Source: Vanilla planifolia
Lineage: Eukaryota; Streptophyta; Magnoliopsida; Asparagales; Orchidaceae
DNA: 64,000 nucleotides
Direction: 5' to 3'
NCBI GenBank assembly: GCA_023846275.1
Contig: CM043871.1
Coordinates: forward strand, 27,806,569 to 27,870,568
The notes under the pieces were generated by a model, which worked only from the letters and a program-made list of their open reading frames with translations, was not told where the DNA came from and searched no databases. Numbering within the stretch: position 1 is the first letter of the stretch; the number at the start of each line of letters is the position of its first letter. Both the position numbers and the translations under genes were made by a program. Positions 38,601-53,600 of the stretch are shown piece after piece.

Positions 38601-41600
38601 CAACCATCCACATTGCAAGTAATCCAAACTTTCACGAGCAAATCAAGCACATCAAAGTCAATCATTCCTTCATTAGAAAAGCTATCATTAACCAAAAGAT
38701 TTGCAATTCACTCTTATGAAACAAGTGGCCAGCATGTTTATCAAGGAATCAACTTCCAAGGTAATAAATATAAGAGCATGATTCAATTTAAGAGGAAATT
38801 TTGGAATATAAATTTTGAACATGTTTATATGATCATATCAATTATAAAATATAAATAATATACCTAATTATAATAAGTACTTTTATGTTAATTACTATGG
38901 GGAACTCTTATCCTACTATGATATTAATGTAACCCATGGATTGGTCCTTAAGAAAAGAGCACCAGGTTCTCCTCTTTCTAACAAGCAAACAAATCATCTC
39001 CTTGTTTTCATAGTTTAACATTATTACTAAAAATCTTATGTGCAATGTTAAAGAGATTTGAACTTTCATTTTCCTCTTTTTCTTCATAAGATTGATTGTG
39101 TTTGCCTTTTCAATCAAAAGAAAATATCATAATCCATTGATCTAACAATATTTGATAAGTATCATGTAAATATTAGGCAATTATCTTATGATATCTAGGA
39201 CTATCAATCTATTGGAAATAATTTTTTAAATCTACCATGCAACAATACATATAAAATGTGTTTTAGACTAGTATTGAGCAATACTGACATGGCATATGCA
39301 TCCAACACAAACATTTAAGTGTTTGAATAGAATGATGTTTTGTAGGTCTAGCCATCAAGCTTTGAGAATTGCTAAACCATTCATAACAATATATTGGCAC
39401 ATTAACATGGGCTCCAAAATGTATGCTTAACATACTCTATAGCCAATTCTTTGAACTTCTCTATAATTTGAGCTATCCTTACATTCTCTCAAATGTGCTT
39501 ATTTCTAAGAATATATTTATGCAAGTTTGTACAAAACACTCCACATCCAAGTTTGAAAATAATAGGATACATTCTATAGCATAGAGCATTATAGGTCACG
39601 CCATAATCTAAAAGATACTTCACACCAAATTACAGTATTTCAATATCATAACACACTCATTCTTCATCAAAACTAACTTGGACAACACTGGCGGCATTGC
39701 AATTCCTCACCCAGCACTGAGCTTGCCAGCTTGAGATACCATCACTTGCACAATTAAAATATATGGAGTGACTTAAACAAGGCAAAAAAATTCAATCTTG
39801 TTTGACTATCAAAAACCATAGGATTTCTTTGATCAGCTAAACACATCCAATCTTCTATCCAAAAATCATGATCTGTACCACTATTGCGTTAAAATCACAA
39901 TACAATTATTATCTTGCAGTCTGTCTTTTCATGGGAGATCTCCCAAGATATCCTAAGTTGGTTCTACCTGGGTCTTCTTAGTGCCCACCTTGCGCCGCAA
40001 CTCAAGGAGGTAATGCACTGGATGCAAACTACTAGCAAGGTTTCTTCTAAGAGTCAAAAAACCCTGGCCCTCATTTTGTATCATATTTGGACTGAAAGTT
40101 CAAGATTTGACCTCCCGCTCACCTAGCTAACAAGTGCCTTACCCAAAAGAGATAAAGATAGAGGAACTGGACCTTTTAACTGAAGAGCTCTCATAGAAGG
40201 CAGCAAAAACCTAGGAGAGGTGTGGATAGTGGACTCCGACCAAAGAGGTTGGAATTCACAGCACATATATCTCACATGAATTCATACATAGGAAAAGGGT
40301 TGGGTTACTAATCTGATAAGATAGATGAATCCAAAATCAGTTCCCCAATTTAAGGTTATACCAACCATTCCAAGCTTTTCATGATCTTTAGAACAAAAAG
40401 TCAGGTTGTTGGGAAGTTTCCCATTTTTTGTCACTAGCAACATCTACAATGACATAATATAAACAACAAATTACAACTATCAAGTTTCAGCCATCAAATA
40501 TACACACTTTTACGATAAACAGGTTTTGTACTGATAAATTGATGTCAATGTTGCTTAGAGTAAAGCATTAATGACAGGTAGCCAGCACGTCTGGTGAAAA
40601 TAATTGATGCAACCAGCAGAATTGCAGCATCTATCAACAAATTAATTAAAGTAAAGATAATCCCAACAATGTCATTGTAGAAAATACAGAGACTAGAACA
40701 ATAGACAAAGAATTGAGTATATCATACAATTAGAAAATAATTTATCATAAATCGGTACCTGATCCTCTCATTCTCATCTGCAGCCACAACAATAGGAGTA
40801 AAAGGCAACAGCATAGTTGCTTTTGTGCCACTTTCAAATCTGGTATCCCAGCTAGCAATTTGATTGCTAAGTTTAGTTATAGCTGCATTGATAACAAACA
40901 AAGGAAAATCAATGTACACGAGATAACTTGAAAATGTAAAAAAAAATGGCATGCAACTTACAGGAATGCTGGCATTTAGCTAAGTTATCCAGAGCAATTT
41001 TCTCCCTTTCTTCTCTTCTAGCTATAATATCTGCATTGTCATCGGAAGCAGCAAGAAGAGGTCTTGAAAAATGTCCACAGCTCCAGTTATAAATTGATGA
41101 CTGAGGAAGCAAACTTCGCTCAGAAATCATAGAACCCGAAGAACCTAACAATGGATCAGCTAACCCTGTGTCTTGAGAACCCACTTGGTGTGGCCTAAAT
41201 TCTAAAGAATACACTCGCCTCAAACCCGTGAGGTAATTCTGCTTTGGAGGGCTAACCGGAGGTGTTCTAAATGTCATTGGCAAAGGACCTGCACAGATAA
41301 TACCACATTAGAATGATTTCTTTTTAGTTAACCTGGATCTGAAAGACAATACAGAATGTTGAATTACCAGCATGCATGTCAAACCAGGAAGATGAGCGTG
41401 CCAAACCTACAAAGCCAGGAGATGCAGGTTGACCAGGTAAATCTCCATGGTGAACACCACCATTGTATTTTGCCGCTTTTGAAAACACATGTTCAATGCC
41501 AATAATAGAAAGTGCCCTTCTTCCCAGGTTAGCAATTCGGGGTGATGGATCTTTTGCCAAAGAAGACATAGCTAGAACACATTGGGAGTAGACTGTACTA

Positions 41601-44600
41601 TCTAGAGGCATAGACCGGGGATGATTAATGACTCCATTGGTGTTAGATTCTTTCAGCAGTATGCCAGAATCTGAATGTTGAGATGAGTCATCTGACACTG
41701 GTGAGCCATGCAGGACTCCAGTTGATGCTATAGGACTGCTTGTTGAGATCCTCCCATCTCGAGTGCTAGACATGCTTTCACTTCCAACTCTAAGCACAGG
41801 ACCGATTTGCGACGAAAGAGAACTTCCCTGATGCATATATTGGTTTGGGTTTGTACTACCACTGCCAATTGAACTGCCAATGTTGGCAAGAGATGGTAAA
41901 GAACTAAGCACTGAAGTAGGGTGAGGCTTCCAGTATGCCGCAGCAATCGACTTCAGGTGCTTGTTGTGACCAAAACCAAATCGAGCAAGTGCTAAAAAAT
42001 ATAATATATTGGTTTTATTGAGTTGTCATAACTAGTATGATGAACATAAAATGACATGAATTAGAAGATACAAAAGCTTAAATAAAACCCAGAAAACAAA
42101 CAATTCTTTAAATGAACATGATCTCCGTAGAACATTTCATAACAGGCAAACAGTTTCAGACTTCCAAGCTTGGAATTCCTCTGCTAATATTCACTAGATT
42201 CCTTAGCTAATTACAAACATCAAATTCATGAATGGTTCCTGTACACTTTTCTCTTATAGGCGTATTGTTATATTATTCGTAACCATATGGTTCCGTTGCA
42301 AGCATATTCCTCATTATATGACCGGAAGCTGAACTTCATGAGGATAAATAATTTCTTAAACATGAGTGCCCTGTCCACAAGTCTAGATTTGTAAACCTGA
42401 TAAAGTCCTAAGACAACGTAAAAAGGGCTTAATTTTGTAAATCTTTTCTTGTAAAAGATAGACTTATCTTGGGTTAGTTGACTTGTTAAGCAGTATATCC
42501 AACCTCAGAGAAAAGTAACTTTCAGAAAAAACAACATTACAAAGCACCACTTTTACAATTTAGCAATGTGGGCAAGCGAAGCATGGACCTCCACTAATAA
42601 TGAATAAAGTTTGTGTATTGCGAAACTAATCAATCATGTAATGGGGTCAGTATGTCCTAAATGGAACATAAAGAAAAATTCAATTTTCATGAGATAACTT
42701 CAAAACTTTCATCACATCAGACTCTAAAATTTTGTGGCTCATCAAAATGCATAAAGTAAAACAAATACGTTGACAGATTATGTCCCGTCCTTAACCTCAT
42801 TGCAGGAACTAGAAAAAGATGTTGGGCTCTGTTTTTCAGACAAATAGATCAAGAAAACACAAGCAATAAAGAATAAAATGCCAATTAAATTCTCTTTTAT
42901 GCCTAACCTAAAGTTTGATGCTTATAGGTTTCAAAAAAGCTGTAAAATGTCCCAATAATCAAATTTACAGGGGCAAGAAGCAACAGATTTGCTCAAGGGT
43001 GTGGTGCACCATTCTTGCAAAAATATGAGATTGACCAGTAGTGGACTTAGCTATACATTGATTGCAAAATCACTGAACTTAAGAAGGCCTGTTTATGAAA
43101 TAAAGGATGTAAACACAAAATGGTATAATAAAAGACATGATGATAACATTAGAAGATAGCAAGAAATACAGAAAGAGATTGGGCTCTGTTTATCTGATAG
43201 ATCAAGAAAGTACAAGCAACAAATAACAGATTATGACCGTTTCTAAATTTACCGCACCAGAAAAAAAAGAAACAAAAACCTAAGTAGAGCAGAGGAGTGC
43301 AGAAGAAAAATAATAAGGTTCCATTTAGAAAGCTACTTATCAGCATTGTTATCCAAACGCCTGATGTCTGGCAATTTTGATTACAAGCTGAACATGATAC
43401 ACAAATCAATACAGCACACGCGCATCCCCTTGTCAGCTATATTAATGACAACAAATTTATTGAACAGTTTGTCCATCTTTTGAACAGTAGCAAAATTGCA
43501 TTTCAGAAGGGAAAACAGCAGCACCATATCACCAAATGATTTCCTTTTTCAAATTAAATTTCATTTGAGTTTTATATCGTTAGGAAATAATTAGTATGAA
43601 GTATTACATGGTGTCAAAGAATGTTTGCTAAGACGATGCAGTAAAAATTTGTCTGTCTCTAACTATTAAAGTCTACTTCTTTCCATTCTCACTACAAAAT
43701 TACTCAATATTATGCTATAGGATTCTTTGAAAAAACTCTTTCCTAGTTAAAACAGAAATTCTTAAGAAGCAACCTTTAATAGTAACTATTTAAAAACTCC
43801 TTTTCCAACAATCACCAATGTACGAGACTAGTCGTACAAAAAGCCCCAAATAATAGGCACAACTTTGCACATCAAGTAGAATAACTAGGGAAAAATGATC
43901 ATTCTTTTGGAGGAGATGACAGCCATGGTTTAGTCTAGCTCATAGTTCAGGAACATGTGTTGGTGAATCCACCAGTTATGGGATGTAATGTTTCATCTTT
44001 GGTAAAATCTAAGCATGCAAACTATTATGTCCTAAGAAGTCCTTAATAGCTGAACTTCCAAACCAAGTGGAATAAAAATCTTAAGTAGTGTTAGAATATG
44101 CTATAGGTAGAAGTACCGATTTACATACCAACAGCAAGCTCAGCTCGTACTAAAGGGCTTCCATCCCCAAGGACTTGCAAAAGGCTCTTAACAATACTCA
44201 ACTCAGCTTTTGGTTTCTCATCCTCATCACAATCCTCATCACCTACATGACTATCTCTACATGAGTCTGATCCAACTTCTATCAAGGTGCCAAGAGCAAA
44301 AACAGCAGCAGCTCTCACCTGAAACAACAGAAGCTATAAGTAACCCATTCCCTTACATAAAAGAAGAAAAGGTGGAAATCACCTCAGGTTGGGGTTCTAA
44401 CAACAATGGAGTAAAGATGGCCGGTGCATCTGCTTGTAAGCCAATGACTTGAGCTTCATGGAAATCCTCCCATAATTTCCCAAGACATAAACATAGCCAC
44501 TGAAGAAGTAGAGGCTCAGCCTGTGCTTCATGGGGGTTTGCAAGCTGCAAATGTCTCAAGCACACATGCGTCAGATTTGCTTGGATGCAAGCTTCTTGCC

Positions 44601-47600
44601 CACGCCTGTGTCCATCAACAATAACTGCTAAAACAAAAGCTGCCATAGCACGCTGTTCAGGGTAAGCATCCATGCTATCTAGAAACTTGATGAAATAAGC
44701 ATGTCCTCCATCTTTGACCAGATCAACCTGGCAGGACTGGTTTTCAGAGAAAAAAAAAAAATACATAAGCATGCAAATTAACAATTTTCAAAGGCAGGCT
44801 GTAGCATCAATGTATGTCAAAAAATAAAAGTTCTCTCTTTCATTATCAACTAACTTTGCAGATAAAGTTGCAAGTTTTCAACCTACTTACTCCCAAGAAA
44901 TAAACTACCTTATCGAGGGCAAGAATTTTAGTCCAAATAAACACAAGAATCTGTCTAAGTTCCATCGCCGTAGTTTGAAGTAGTTTGAGCACATATGGGA
45001 AAATTCCCACTGACAAGGCCTAAAGGTAAACACTATCCATCATAAGAAAAGGTAAATGTCTAAGATGCAAATCATACTTAGTTAAATAGCACAAAATAAA
45101 TTATGCCAGCTACGTAGTACACTACCAGATTCACAGCCCATGGACCCATGTCTAGAAATCTCCCAAGAAGCACCAATGCTCGAAATCGATGTGACTGACT
45201 GAGTAAAACCTGAATAATTTGAATAAAGCAAAAAATTAAGATGATGGTACAAAAGTACTCCTTCTGCAAGAGCAAAAGTAACTCTAATTCAGTGTCTGCC
45301 TATGCTTGTTTGTTGGGACAGAAAGGACAGAGCTTTTCAAGCTGGCCCACACCAGCCATATGATAAAAAAAGGAGAGTGCAGAATATAAACATAATCTAG
45401 TAAAGAGTATTTCATAAGACCAGATAAAATAGTATATAATATCACCTCAAAATATTTTTTTTTAAGCTCGGTGTAAGCATGGAAATGCATGCAATATATT
45501 TCATCCCCATGTACATTCTATAACTGCTCAATTCCATCATGAAAATTATAAGGGCTTGTTGCTCACTTTTTCAGATACTACTTTAAATACTACTGACGAA
45601 ATGGTTCATCTTTTGCCATTGAGGTAGCTAACAAATTATGAAAAATCATCCAAAAGGATTTATGAATGTATTAATCAATAGGCTTGCATCTAACAACCTT
45701 GCCTTCCAGACAATTGTCATCAAAATATTACTAACAAACTAAGAGGTAGATAAAAAGCAGATCAGTGAAAACCATGAAAATATAACACAGAAAACCAACT
45801 TACTAATGCAAATTCATGACCAATCAAGTTAAAATAATGTAAATGCTGTGGCAACTTAAGAAAAATCTATTTGCACATGCATCTATGTAATTATCCATCA
45901 ATTTACATCTGCAAACATCTATTTAGCCTAAGCTATTTGCATTATAACCATCAATTTCTATTAAGCCAAACCAATCACATCATTGAAGACAGAAGTTCAA
46001 TGAAATGCAACAAACAAAGATCTCGCATAAGCGTGCATAACTCAGGCCATCAACTCATGTTAACATATAGATTAGAACGTGTCTCCCACACAAAAAAGAA
46101 CCAACATAATCACAGGAAAACAAAACTCAATTATACCACCAAATAGGTTGAAAAGTTCAACTCCAGCCCACCCCAAACCAAGAACAAAGAATAAATAAAC
46201 CAATACGGATATCAAGTTCGACAAGAAAAAACCACCGATGTGATGGACCCAACCCGACCTTAAACAAATGCAATAACAAGACTTGAAGAAGCCAACATCC
46301 AAAATAACTACGAAAACAGTCATTCGATTTTATTTTTTACTTGAAAACAAGAAAAGTATGATAATGAAACTTGAAATTTAAGCCTATTTTCAGTTGAGCT
46401 CACATGAACCAAAAATTTTCATGCTAGATTTGGGTTGTCATGTCAAAACATTGAGACCACTATTATAAATTTAAGTCAAATTAAAATATTATATAAGAAG
46501 AATGCACAAAAGAAAGATTTAAGAAAAGAATATTGTTATAACAAAACAATGGCCCCGAAAACATTGAAGGGCCGAAACTTAGCTCATCCTTAACAGGAAT
46601 ATTCCCTATCCAATTCCATACAAATGACAAAAAAGCTCCAAAGAGCTCCAGATAATTCCTTGTGATGCAAGGTTACAGATACATGCCTCACACATGCAAG
46701 TTGAATGATTCAAAGCTTGGCTATATTTTTATGATTGGTCAATTTTCAGACACAACCACCTAGCAACAACCCAGACAATGCCCCCTAAAGAACCAATCAT
46801 GCAGATAGGTCATGTGGCACAAGAAGCGTATTGAGAAGCATATTTCCAAAAAGAATAAATGAACAAATACTTGCTATTGTCATAGAAGAAAATTTGTGCC
46901 CACCAAACAATACAATAAAATGAATTCACAGTCAAAAGGATTGTCAAACCAATTAAGATGTCAACATGCAATTAAGTGATTAATCTTCTCACGAAGAAAT
47001 TCAAAACATGGCATCCACATTCCAAAAAATCATTTACTCTATCGTTACATAACTCATAGTGATTGTTTAATCCTTTGGCATACAATTTTAGTAATTTCCA
47101 GAATATATGTATCATAATTTCATCCTTAATAAGCAAAAGGAACAATCAAGGCACTAATTCTCAGAAACCACTGTGGGCAGAATTTACATTTTAATCTGAG
47201 GAAGCAATTATATAAAAAAAAGGGGAACTCAAATAATAAATCCAACACATAAAATGAACATCTTTAACAGATTCAACACAGTGATTGGGCTACGTCAAAA
47301 AAAGTCACATAATTTGCATAATACACAATAAATGCATGAGAAAAGAAATTCACAAAACTAAAATCATTATAAAGGTTCCTCCATATACCAAACCTTTATT
47401 TTTTGTTAATTTTCATGGATTAAAGAAAAAAACCATAACAAGTCATTAAAAATTGGACTAATGCATTGATATAAATAAAAAACAATGAGCATATGTCAAA
47501 AAGAAAAAAAATGGAATAATAAAAATAAGTAGCCTGTTTCCCTTTCAAACAAGAATGGCAAGATCATGGAGTTTCAAATCATAAAACTTGCATGAACAAG

Positions 47601-50600
47601 CAAACGTTGAGAAATGAGCGTTTTATTTTTCCTCTAAAAAATAATAAATGTAAAAAAACAAGTTGCCTCAAAACAGTAAGCCCTTAGGCTAGAAAGACCC
47701 ATAAACTTGGGCCACCTCAACAAAACAATCAACATGGAAGAAGGTTGCCAACAGCATGGCCACAACTACACATGCTTGGATAATGTCATATGTGGTCAAA
47801 ACCCAAAGAGGAGTAAGACATGCACCTTCAATTCAACCATGAAAAAAATATATTATTAAGATCATGCCTTCTCATACATGATTTTTTTAGGATTTAGACT
47901 GGTGAAAAAACTTCAAGGAAATCATTGAGAAATCTTTTCAAATTGATTATCCATGAATACTTCTTTTATCACCCACTGCAAAAGCAAAAGTTTGTTAGAG
48001 ACACAACTCAAGCATAATAATGGTTAAGGCATGAAGAAAACAAAGAAGATCAATATCACGTGGAAAACACCAACTTCAGGAAAAACCATGATTGCACTCA
48101 AAACATCTTTAATAGTACTCACATAGATTAAATTCTTTGACAAGATTAGCTCATGAGCTTCTTCCAAGAAGCTAGCTCTCATACCCAGAATGTTAAAATA
48201 GCTTGCCAAGGGGTTTTGGCCACTTAGGGCCTTGAAGTGTTTCCTCTGCATATTACTTTCCCTTTTCAATGGTTGTGCCTGTTTAGCCAATGCGGACTTG
48301 TAACTGCTTTTCTGACATTCCCCAATCAGTAACATGCAAGGGTACAACTTCAGCTACAAGGTCACAAACCCCCAATAATCGTAGTTGTAATCCTTCCAAG
48401 TATGAACTTTTTACCTCACAACCTTGCAACAAAACGTGGCATGATTTGAACCATATGACATGCTTAAGCCTAAGTGAATTCTAGCAATCTTGAAATGCCT
48501 CCACAACCCAACACAGCTGAAGAACTGTGCTAGAAAAAATCTTATGTTAGATGATCATCATCACCTCAATATTGTTTCTCTCCTACATTGTGTAACTCAA
48601 GAAATATTTCGTTACAAAATATACACATATAAAACTTACAGAGAAAAGAAATTAGAACAGCTTAGCAGAAGCTTATCAACTAATCGTTTATCCCAAGAAT
48701 CAGAATTGATTTATGTTAAGGCACTAAAAGAAAGGAAAAAAGAAAGACCAAACACATCAGGTATTCAGATGCACTGTCATTAAGCATTACAAAATAATAG
48801 CAAAGTTTGCATAGAAACCTGGATAATATGTCAAAAGTTATATAAAAAGTTAATGAAATATATATCTCAGAAATATGACCTTTCACATCAAAGACGTATA
48901 ATTTAACACAGGTTCATTAATGTCTCACCTGCAAAACTATTGGTAACTGCTCCGGTGGTTTTTTATGTTCAGCACCATGATCAAGCCAGACTTCAAAAGC
49001 TGTCAACTGCTCCGTGAAAAATGAACTTGGCTGACACAAAAGATGTTACTCACATAAGAATAACATGAGTTTTATAAATCATACCCTAATTACAGCATCT
49101 GCATTTATGTAGAATATCCACACTACGACAAACAAAAGGTAAAACATAATGAACTATTTTAGATCTAAGAGACCTGAAACTCAGCAGCTGGATCACTAAT
49201 CAGATGTGGCAATTTAGAGAGACAACCCTCTGCTGCCATGTCCCATGCATCCCTGGATTGGAAATTTTGCTATAAAATACAAAATACAATGCAGTGCTGT
49301 GAAAAATAATATCAATCCATAAGCAGTTTACCACATATGATGCTGATGAGTTGAAGGCAATGGAGGATATGATATGGGGGAACAATTTGCAGTTCTCATT
49401 ATCCTTTCAGCAAGAAGGAAGTTACGGAACAAACTAGCAACAAGTAAATCTTGTCGAAATAATCTTCGGAAAAGGTCTGCAAATTGCAAATATCTAATCA
49501 ATGACAGATACATTCAAGAGAGAAGAACAAAACAGGCTGATAAAAACTACTAGTAAAAGTGGTTTAGTACCATGCGGCAGAACATTCCATGCAATCGTAT
49601 CGGTGATGGCTGTAAAAATCCAGTTTAACTCACCCAGAAGTGTTTTCCGATCATTTTGACGACCAGGAATTTTGTCTATAAGAGAATGGTCAATAAAATC
49701 ATGAAGTAATGAGCGTAAACAGAACCTGCAAAAAAAATATATCCATCTATCAAAAAAAAAAAAAAAAAAAAAACAAAGCAAAACTTTTCCATAGTAACAT
49801 TATAAGTTCAGTAGTACACTTTTCAAAGAAACACAACCATCTTCTACACAAAAGCATTAAAACTGAAATTTGTATAAGTGCTTCGTAAGCAGTGAAGTGG
49901 AGTTCATAAACACCTTGCCAAGAAGACAACAAAAGGACACGTTAGAAGTGGCAATCCAAAACAATAAGTTACCATTTGGATTTCATATTTCATATTACAA
50001 GAAAACAACAAGACTGTAATGAGTACAACATCAAGGATGTGTATCGCACAAGAAACATTACAATTTACCAGATGTCAATAAACTTTTAAAAAAAGTAATA
50101 ACATCACATCTAATCTTAGGCATAAACAAATCTATAAAAGCAATTCGGGAAGGCAAAAATTGGATATTCTAAAAGAATAACTTTGCAAAGCAATAATTTT
50201 TTATATAAAAAAACAATAGCTATAATAACTTTTCCAGCCTCATGTATAGAAAACAAAACCTTAGAATATAATGAAGTATTAAGACATGCTTATATAAGCA
50301 GAGCTGTCAACCACAGTCAAAGGAAGCAAAAATAGCAGAAATATTAGAATGAGTAGTACAACAAAAAGTCATTTAAGATCAGGAAAATGCTGGCAACTGA
50401 GCATAAATATTGCATAAATTGCAGCACATAAACCTTCAGATGCAACCACAATTGACTTCGAGTTGCATTGCAGTTGCTCATTACTTCAGGCATTCACCAG
50501 GGTAGCATCAATTCAAAGCATGTGTTACAGGGCAAAAAAAATGCGGCAATGGGAAAAGGGACATTTTTTACGAAAGGAAGGATCTCAATTCCAAAAGAAA

Positions 50601-53600
50601 ACTTCAAACATGTCCAGGCAATAAAAAGTAGGCTATTTATACTACTTCAACTATTACAAAAAGATAACTCCTTTATAGCTACCTCAAGAAATCACCAACA
50701 GAATTATGTGTTATGCACCATTATAGCATTATTTGAATGGCAAAAAGCAGAAAGACATCAAAAAGAAATGAACGGATAAAGAACTGACCAGTGCAGGGCC
50801 ATTTTTATAGGTGTAGTCAAACATGCAGTGAACACATCCGCAGGAAAGTCAGCACTTTGTGGAAGAGTCTCATGTGCCTCACAAGCAGCAAGCAGAATAC
50901 AGTCCTTTGATGAATTTGAGGAACCAGAAGAATTCCAGTCTTGCCTCTTGGGAAACATTATGAGTTACAAGAAGAATATTAGGTATGCCAAAACCTAAAT
51001 CAATCACAAGAAAAACTATTACGAGAGACTTGATGTGGGAGCTCTGCACCTCAATAAAAGCATTGACAATCATGCCTGCAGCTGAGCAATCAAAAACATA
51101 AATTGACGGGGTTTGCAGCCAGGAATCAAGTTCGCTAATTGGCAAGGGAATATATTGTGTGTAGCTCTGTGAAGGAGTAGCTCATACCACTGATTAAGCA
51201 TGCCAGAAAGCGGAGCAAAGAATTAAAAGTATAATGACCAGAAATGATTCACAAGAAATACCTTATTGAAAACCCAGATTTCACCATTAGATGTAGGTTT
51301 TGGCACTCCATGACCATTATAATGGAATAGAACTCTTTCTGACCTAGCATTTTTACGACAACTACTACAGAGCTTTTTCACTTCCTCAACTGTAGGATCA
51401 AGTTGAGGTCTATAACGAGCCTGTTATATACCAGAAGATTTGAAATGCCTAATGATTGCAAGAACCTCGACAAAAAGTTCATTCAAGATAAATAATCTTA
51501 CACGAGGTTGCCACCGTTCATATTGAGCTTGCAAACTTTTTCCAATAGTGTCGAGAGCTTTTGGAGCCGTCATAGAAAATGGATCTAAAATAAAGAAAAT
51601 ACAAACCATTTATGCAAAAGAAAAAAAATGTTCAAGGACAATTTATTCCCAAATTGCCATAAAATGTAAGTAGTTGTTTAAATGAGTGTAAATTATGATG
51701 AAAAGGCAGTATGACTCAAAACAAATAGATTCGGTTTCACTAAAGAAGCATGCTATTAGTTTTCATCAGATTCCATTTCCTGAAAGAGCAAGCAATTGCA
51801 CCAGGCAGATGGTGACAATGTTGCTGTGAAAACAAAAATAGTGAAGCAACAACAGCAGTAAATCATCAATAGTAGATTTTATAACATAATATAATATGAG
51901 ACACCAAAATCAAATTTACCTATCCAGCACTCCATTCTTGCACAAGGAGATATTTTTATAACATCCGGTGGGTCCACACCTATATTTAAACACAATACAA
52001 GTGCAACACACCCTGTTTTCATCTGCATAACAACAACTATGGTCAGAGAAAAATATAAATTTACTTTAAAAATATGAAAAAAAAAATGCTAATGTGTGTA
52101 ATAGAATGCTGCTAGAACGTATAAGTGATACTAATGCTGGTGGAAAATCCATATAAATAGTTTACTCATATTAAACAGAGACCAATTAATGCCATTGTTA
52201 AGGTAGGATATCAAGTGGTTAGAATTTTCTCCCATGAATAACAAAACAATAAACCTACAAAGAATTGGCAAAAGCCTTTGGTATAGACTTATCACAGTTG
52301 GACAAGATCTCTTCATGAATAGAACACAACAATGTCAAAAGATCATGCAATCAATCTCATCAAATAGGATTAGAGCCTGTTCTTTATGTTTTTTGCTACC
52401 ATTTGAATAAAAGAACATGAGAAGGATAGAAAACAATCAAAGAAGATAAATTATTGTCACAATAATTGGTTTAAAATCCCCTGATTGACTAAAAATTATT
52501 ATGTTTAAGAAATTATCCACTAGCTAAAAAAAGCCCAAACTACACAATGAAATAGAATAAGAACAAGTAAATGAGGCTTTAATTACTAATGTCCATGTCA
52601 ACAAAGACAAGGATCCATGAAAGGAAAATCTTATTGCATGACAATACGAGTAAAAATAGAAATAGAATAAGTCCTACACAAATGAGGATTCCAATTCGGA
52701 TAAGTTGTTATATTCGAAAGGATATTATTAAAGATGAATGCATAAAAGACAAGTTTTGTATTATGCTGATTGAGAATAAACTTAAGAAAACTCACCCAAG
52801 GAGGTATGGATTAAGAGAGGTGAGTTATCAGCATTGTTTTTAACAAATATAAAAAGAGAGACCAAAGATGACTTGATAAGAGAATACTATAAACAAGTTG
52901 ATGTGCATGCTTATTTAAAAAAAAGTTTATCATATAGAGCACAAGCCACTAAATGATTATTAAGACTTAAATATCGTTCACTAAATTGTTACTGGCATAC
53001 ATCCACTCCAATAAGTAAACAAGAACTAACAAAGGACTTTTATTTAACAATATAATAAGCTTGCAAAACGTCAAGTATATGACCATTATTGTGCATTTGA
53101 CCTATAAATCTGGAATGCACTTCATAATTGTGCAATAATAGAAATAATCTTGAGCATAAAAAAAACCTGAACATAGAATAACCAATATATTTTCCAGACA
53201 TAATTGAATTAAGGATAAAGGGTGAGTGCAAATACAGATTTCAATTATACATGATAAAGAATAAAGATTTTCTAAGAAGAGGAAATATAGACAAAAGAAT
53301 TCCTCATGAATACTTATGTGCAATAGTAAATATTTTAGAATCGTCCATGAAAAATAATGCCTAAAAATCACAAGGTACATGTAGAAAATAGTTCCCCTGG
53401 CATACGGTAGAACCTGCAGCATTTTTGTACTACAAAGATTGCAAACAAAAAGCTAATTCCTCTAAAGTGCATATACTATCCTTATTCTGTACATTTTCAA
53501 CCTGTATCCAATTCGCAAAAGTGCATTAACTAATAAATGTTAAGTACCCATCATTAAGGTTGGCATACACCACTGCAATGAGTAAGCAAGGATGTTCTAG

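Larger units (their letters stand above)
32804..40758. other. RAPTOR1 intron 17, about 8 kb and repeat-rich
   Basis: No RAPTOR1 exon lies here: exon 17 ends in phase 2 at 40759 and exon 18 continues that codon at 32803. Contents seen are a 392-bp tandem duplication, a pair of diverged direct repeats (34.6-35.2 and 37.9-38.35 kb), and stretches of moderately GC-rich sequence near 33.5-34.4 and 39.66-40.26 kb that look like old transposon pieces, with no recognisable protein motifs. Confidence 0.7.
20618..40882 (-). other. RAPTOR1: RAPTOR1 exons 17-23: C-terminal WD40 domain
   Basis: Exons: 17, 40882-40759; 18, 32803-32679; 19, 32569-32424; 20, 32290-32189; 21, 29692-29607; 22, 29426-29342; 23, 20956-20618. 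WD-type repeats are visible in each part: [20 protein letters not shown] (exons 17-18), [10 protein letters not shown] (19), [12 protein letters not shown] (20), [11 protein letters not shown] (21), [11 protein letters not shown], then [16 protein letters not shown] and [10 protein letters not shown] (23). This is the usual RAPTOR C-terminal beta-propeller. The codon at the exon 21-22 border is Met, created by splicing AT|G. Most of the gene's length lies between these exons, in introns 17, 20 and 22. Confidence 0.93.

Noticed and set aside
45871-48783. Several 60-107 codon frames in RAPTOR1 intron 10
   Set aside because: No domains and no continuity across splice sites; flanking exons already join in phase.
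51263-51420. Alternative donor or acceptor restoring RAPTOR1 exon 4 frame
   Set aside because: Conserved residues are in frame on both sides of the short T run, so the shift is inside the exon and no canonical border change restores it.
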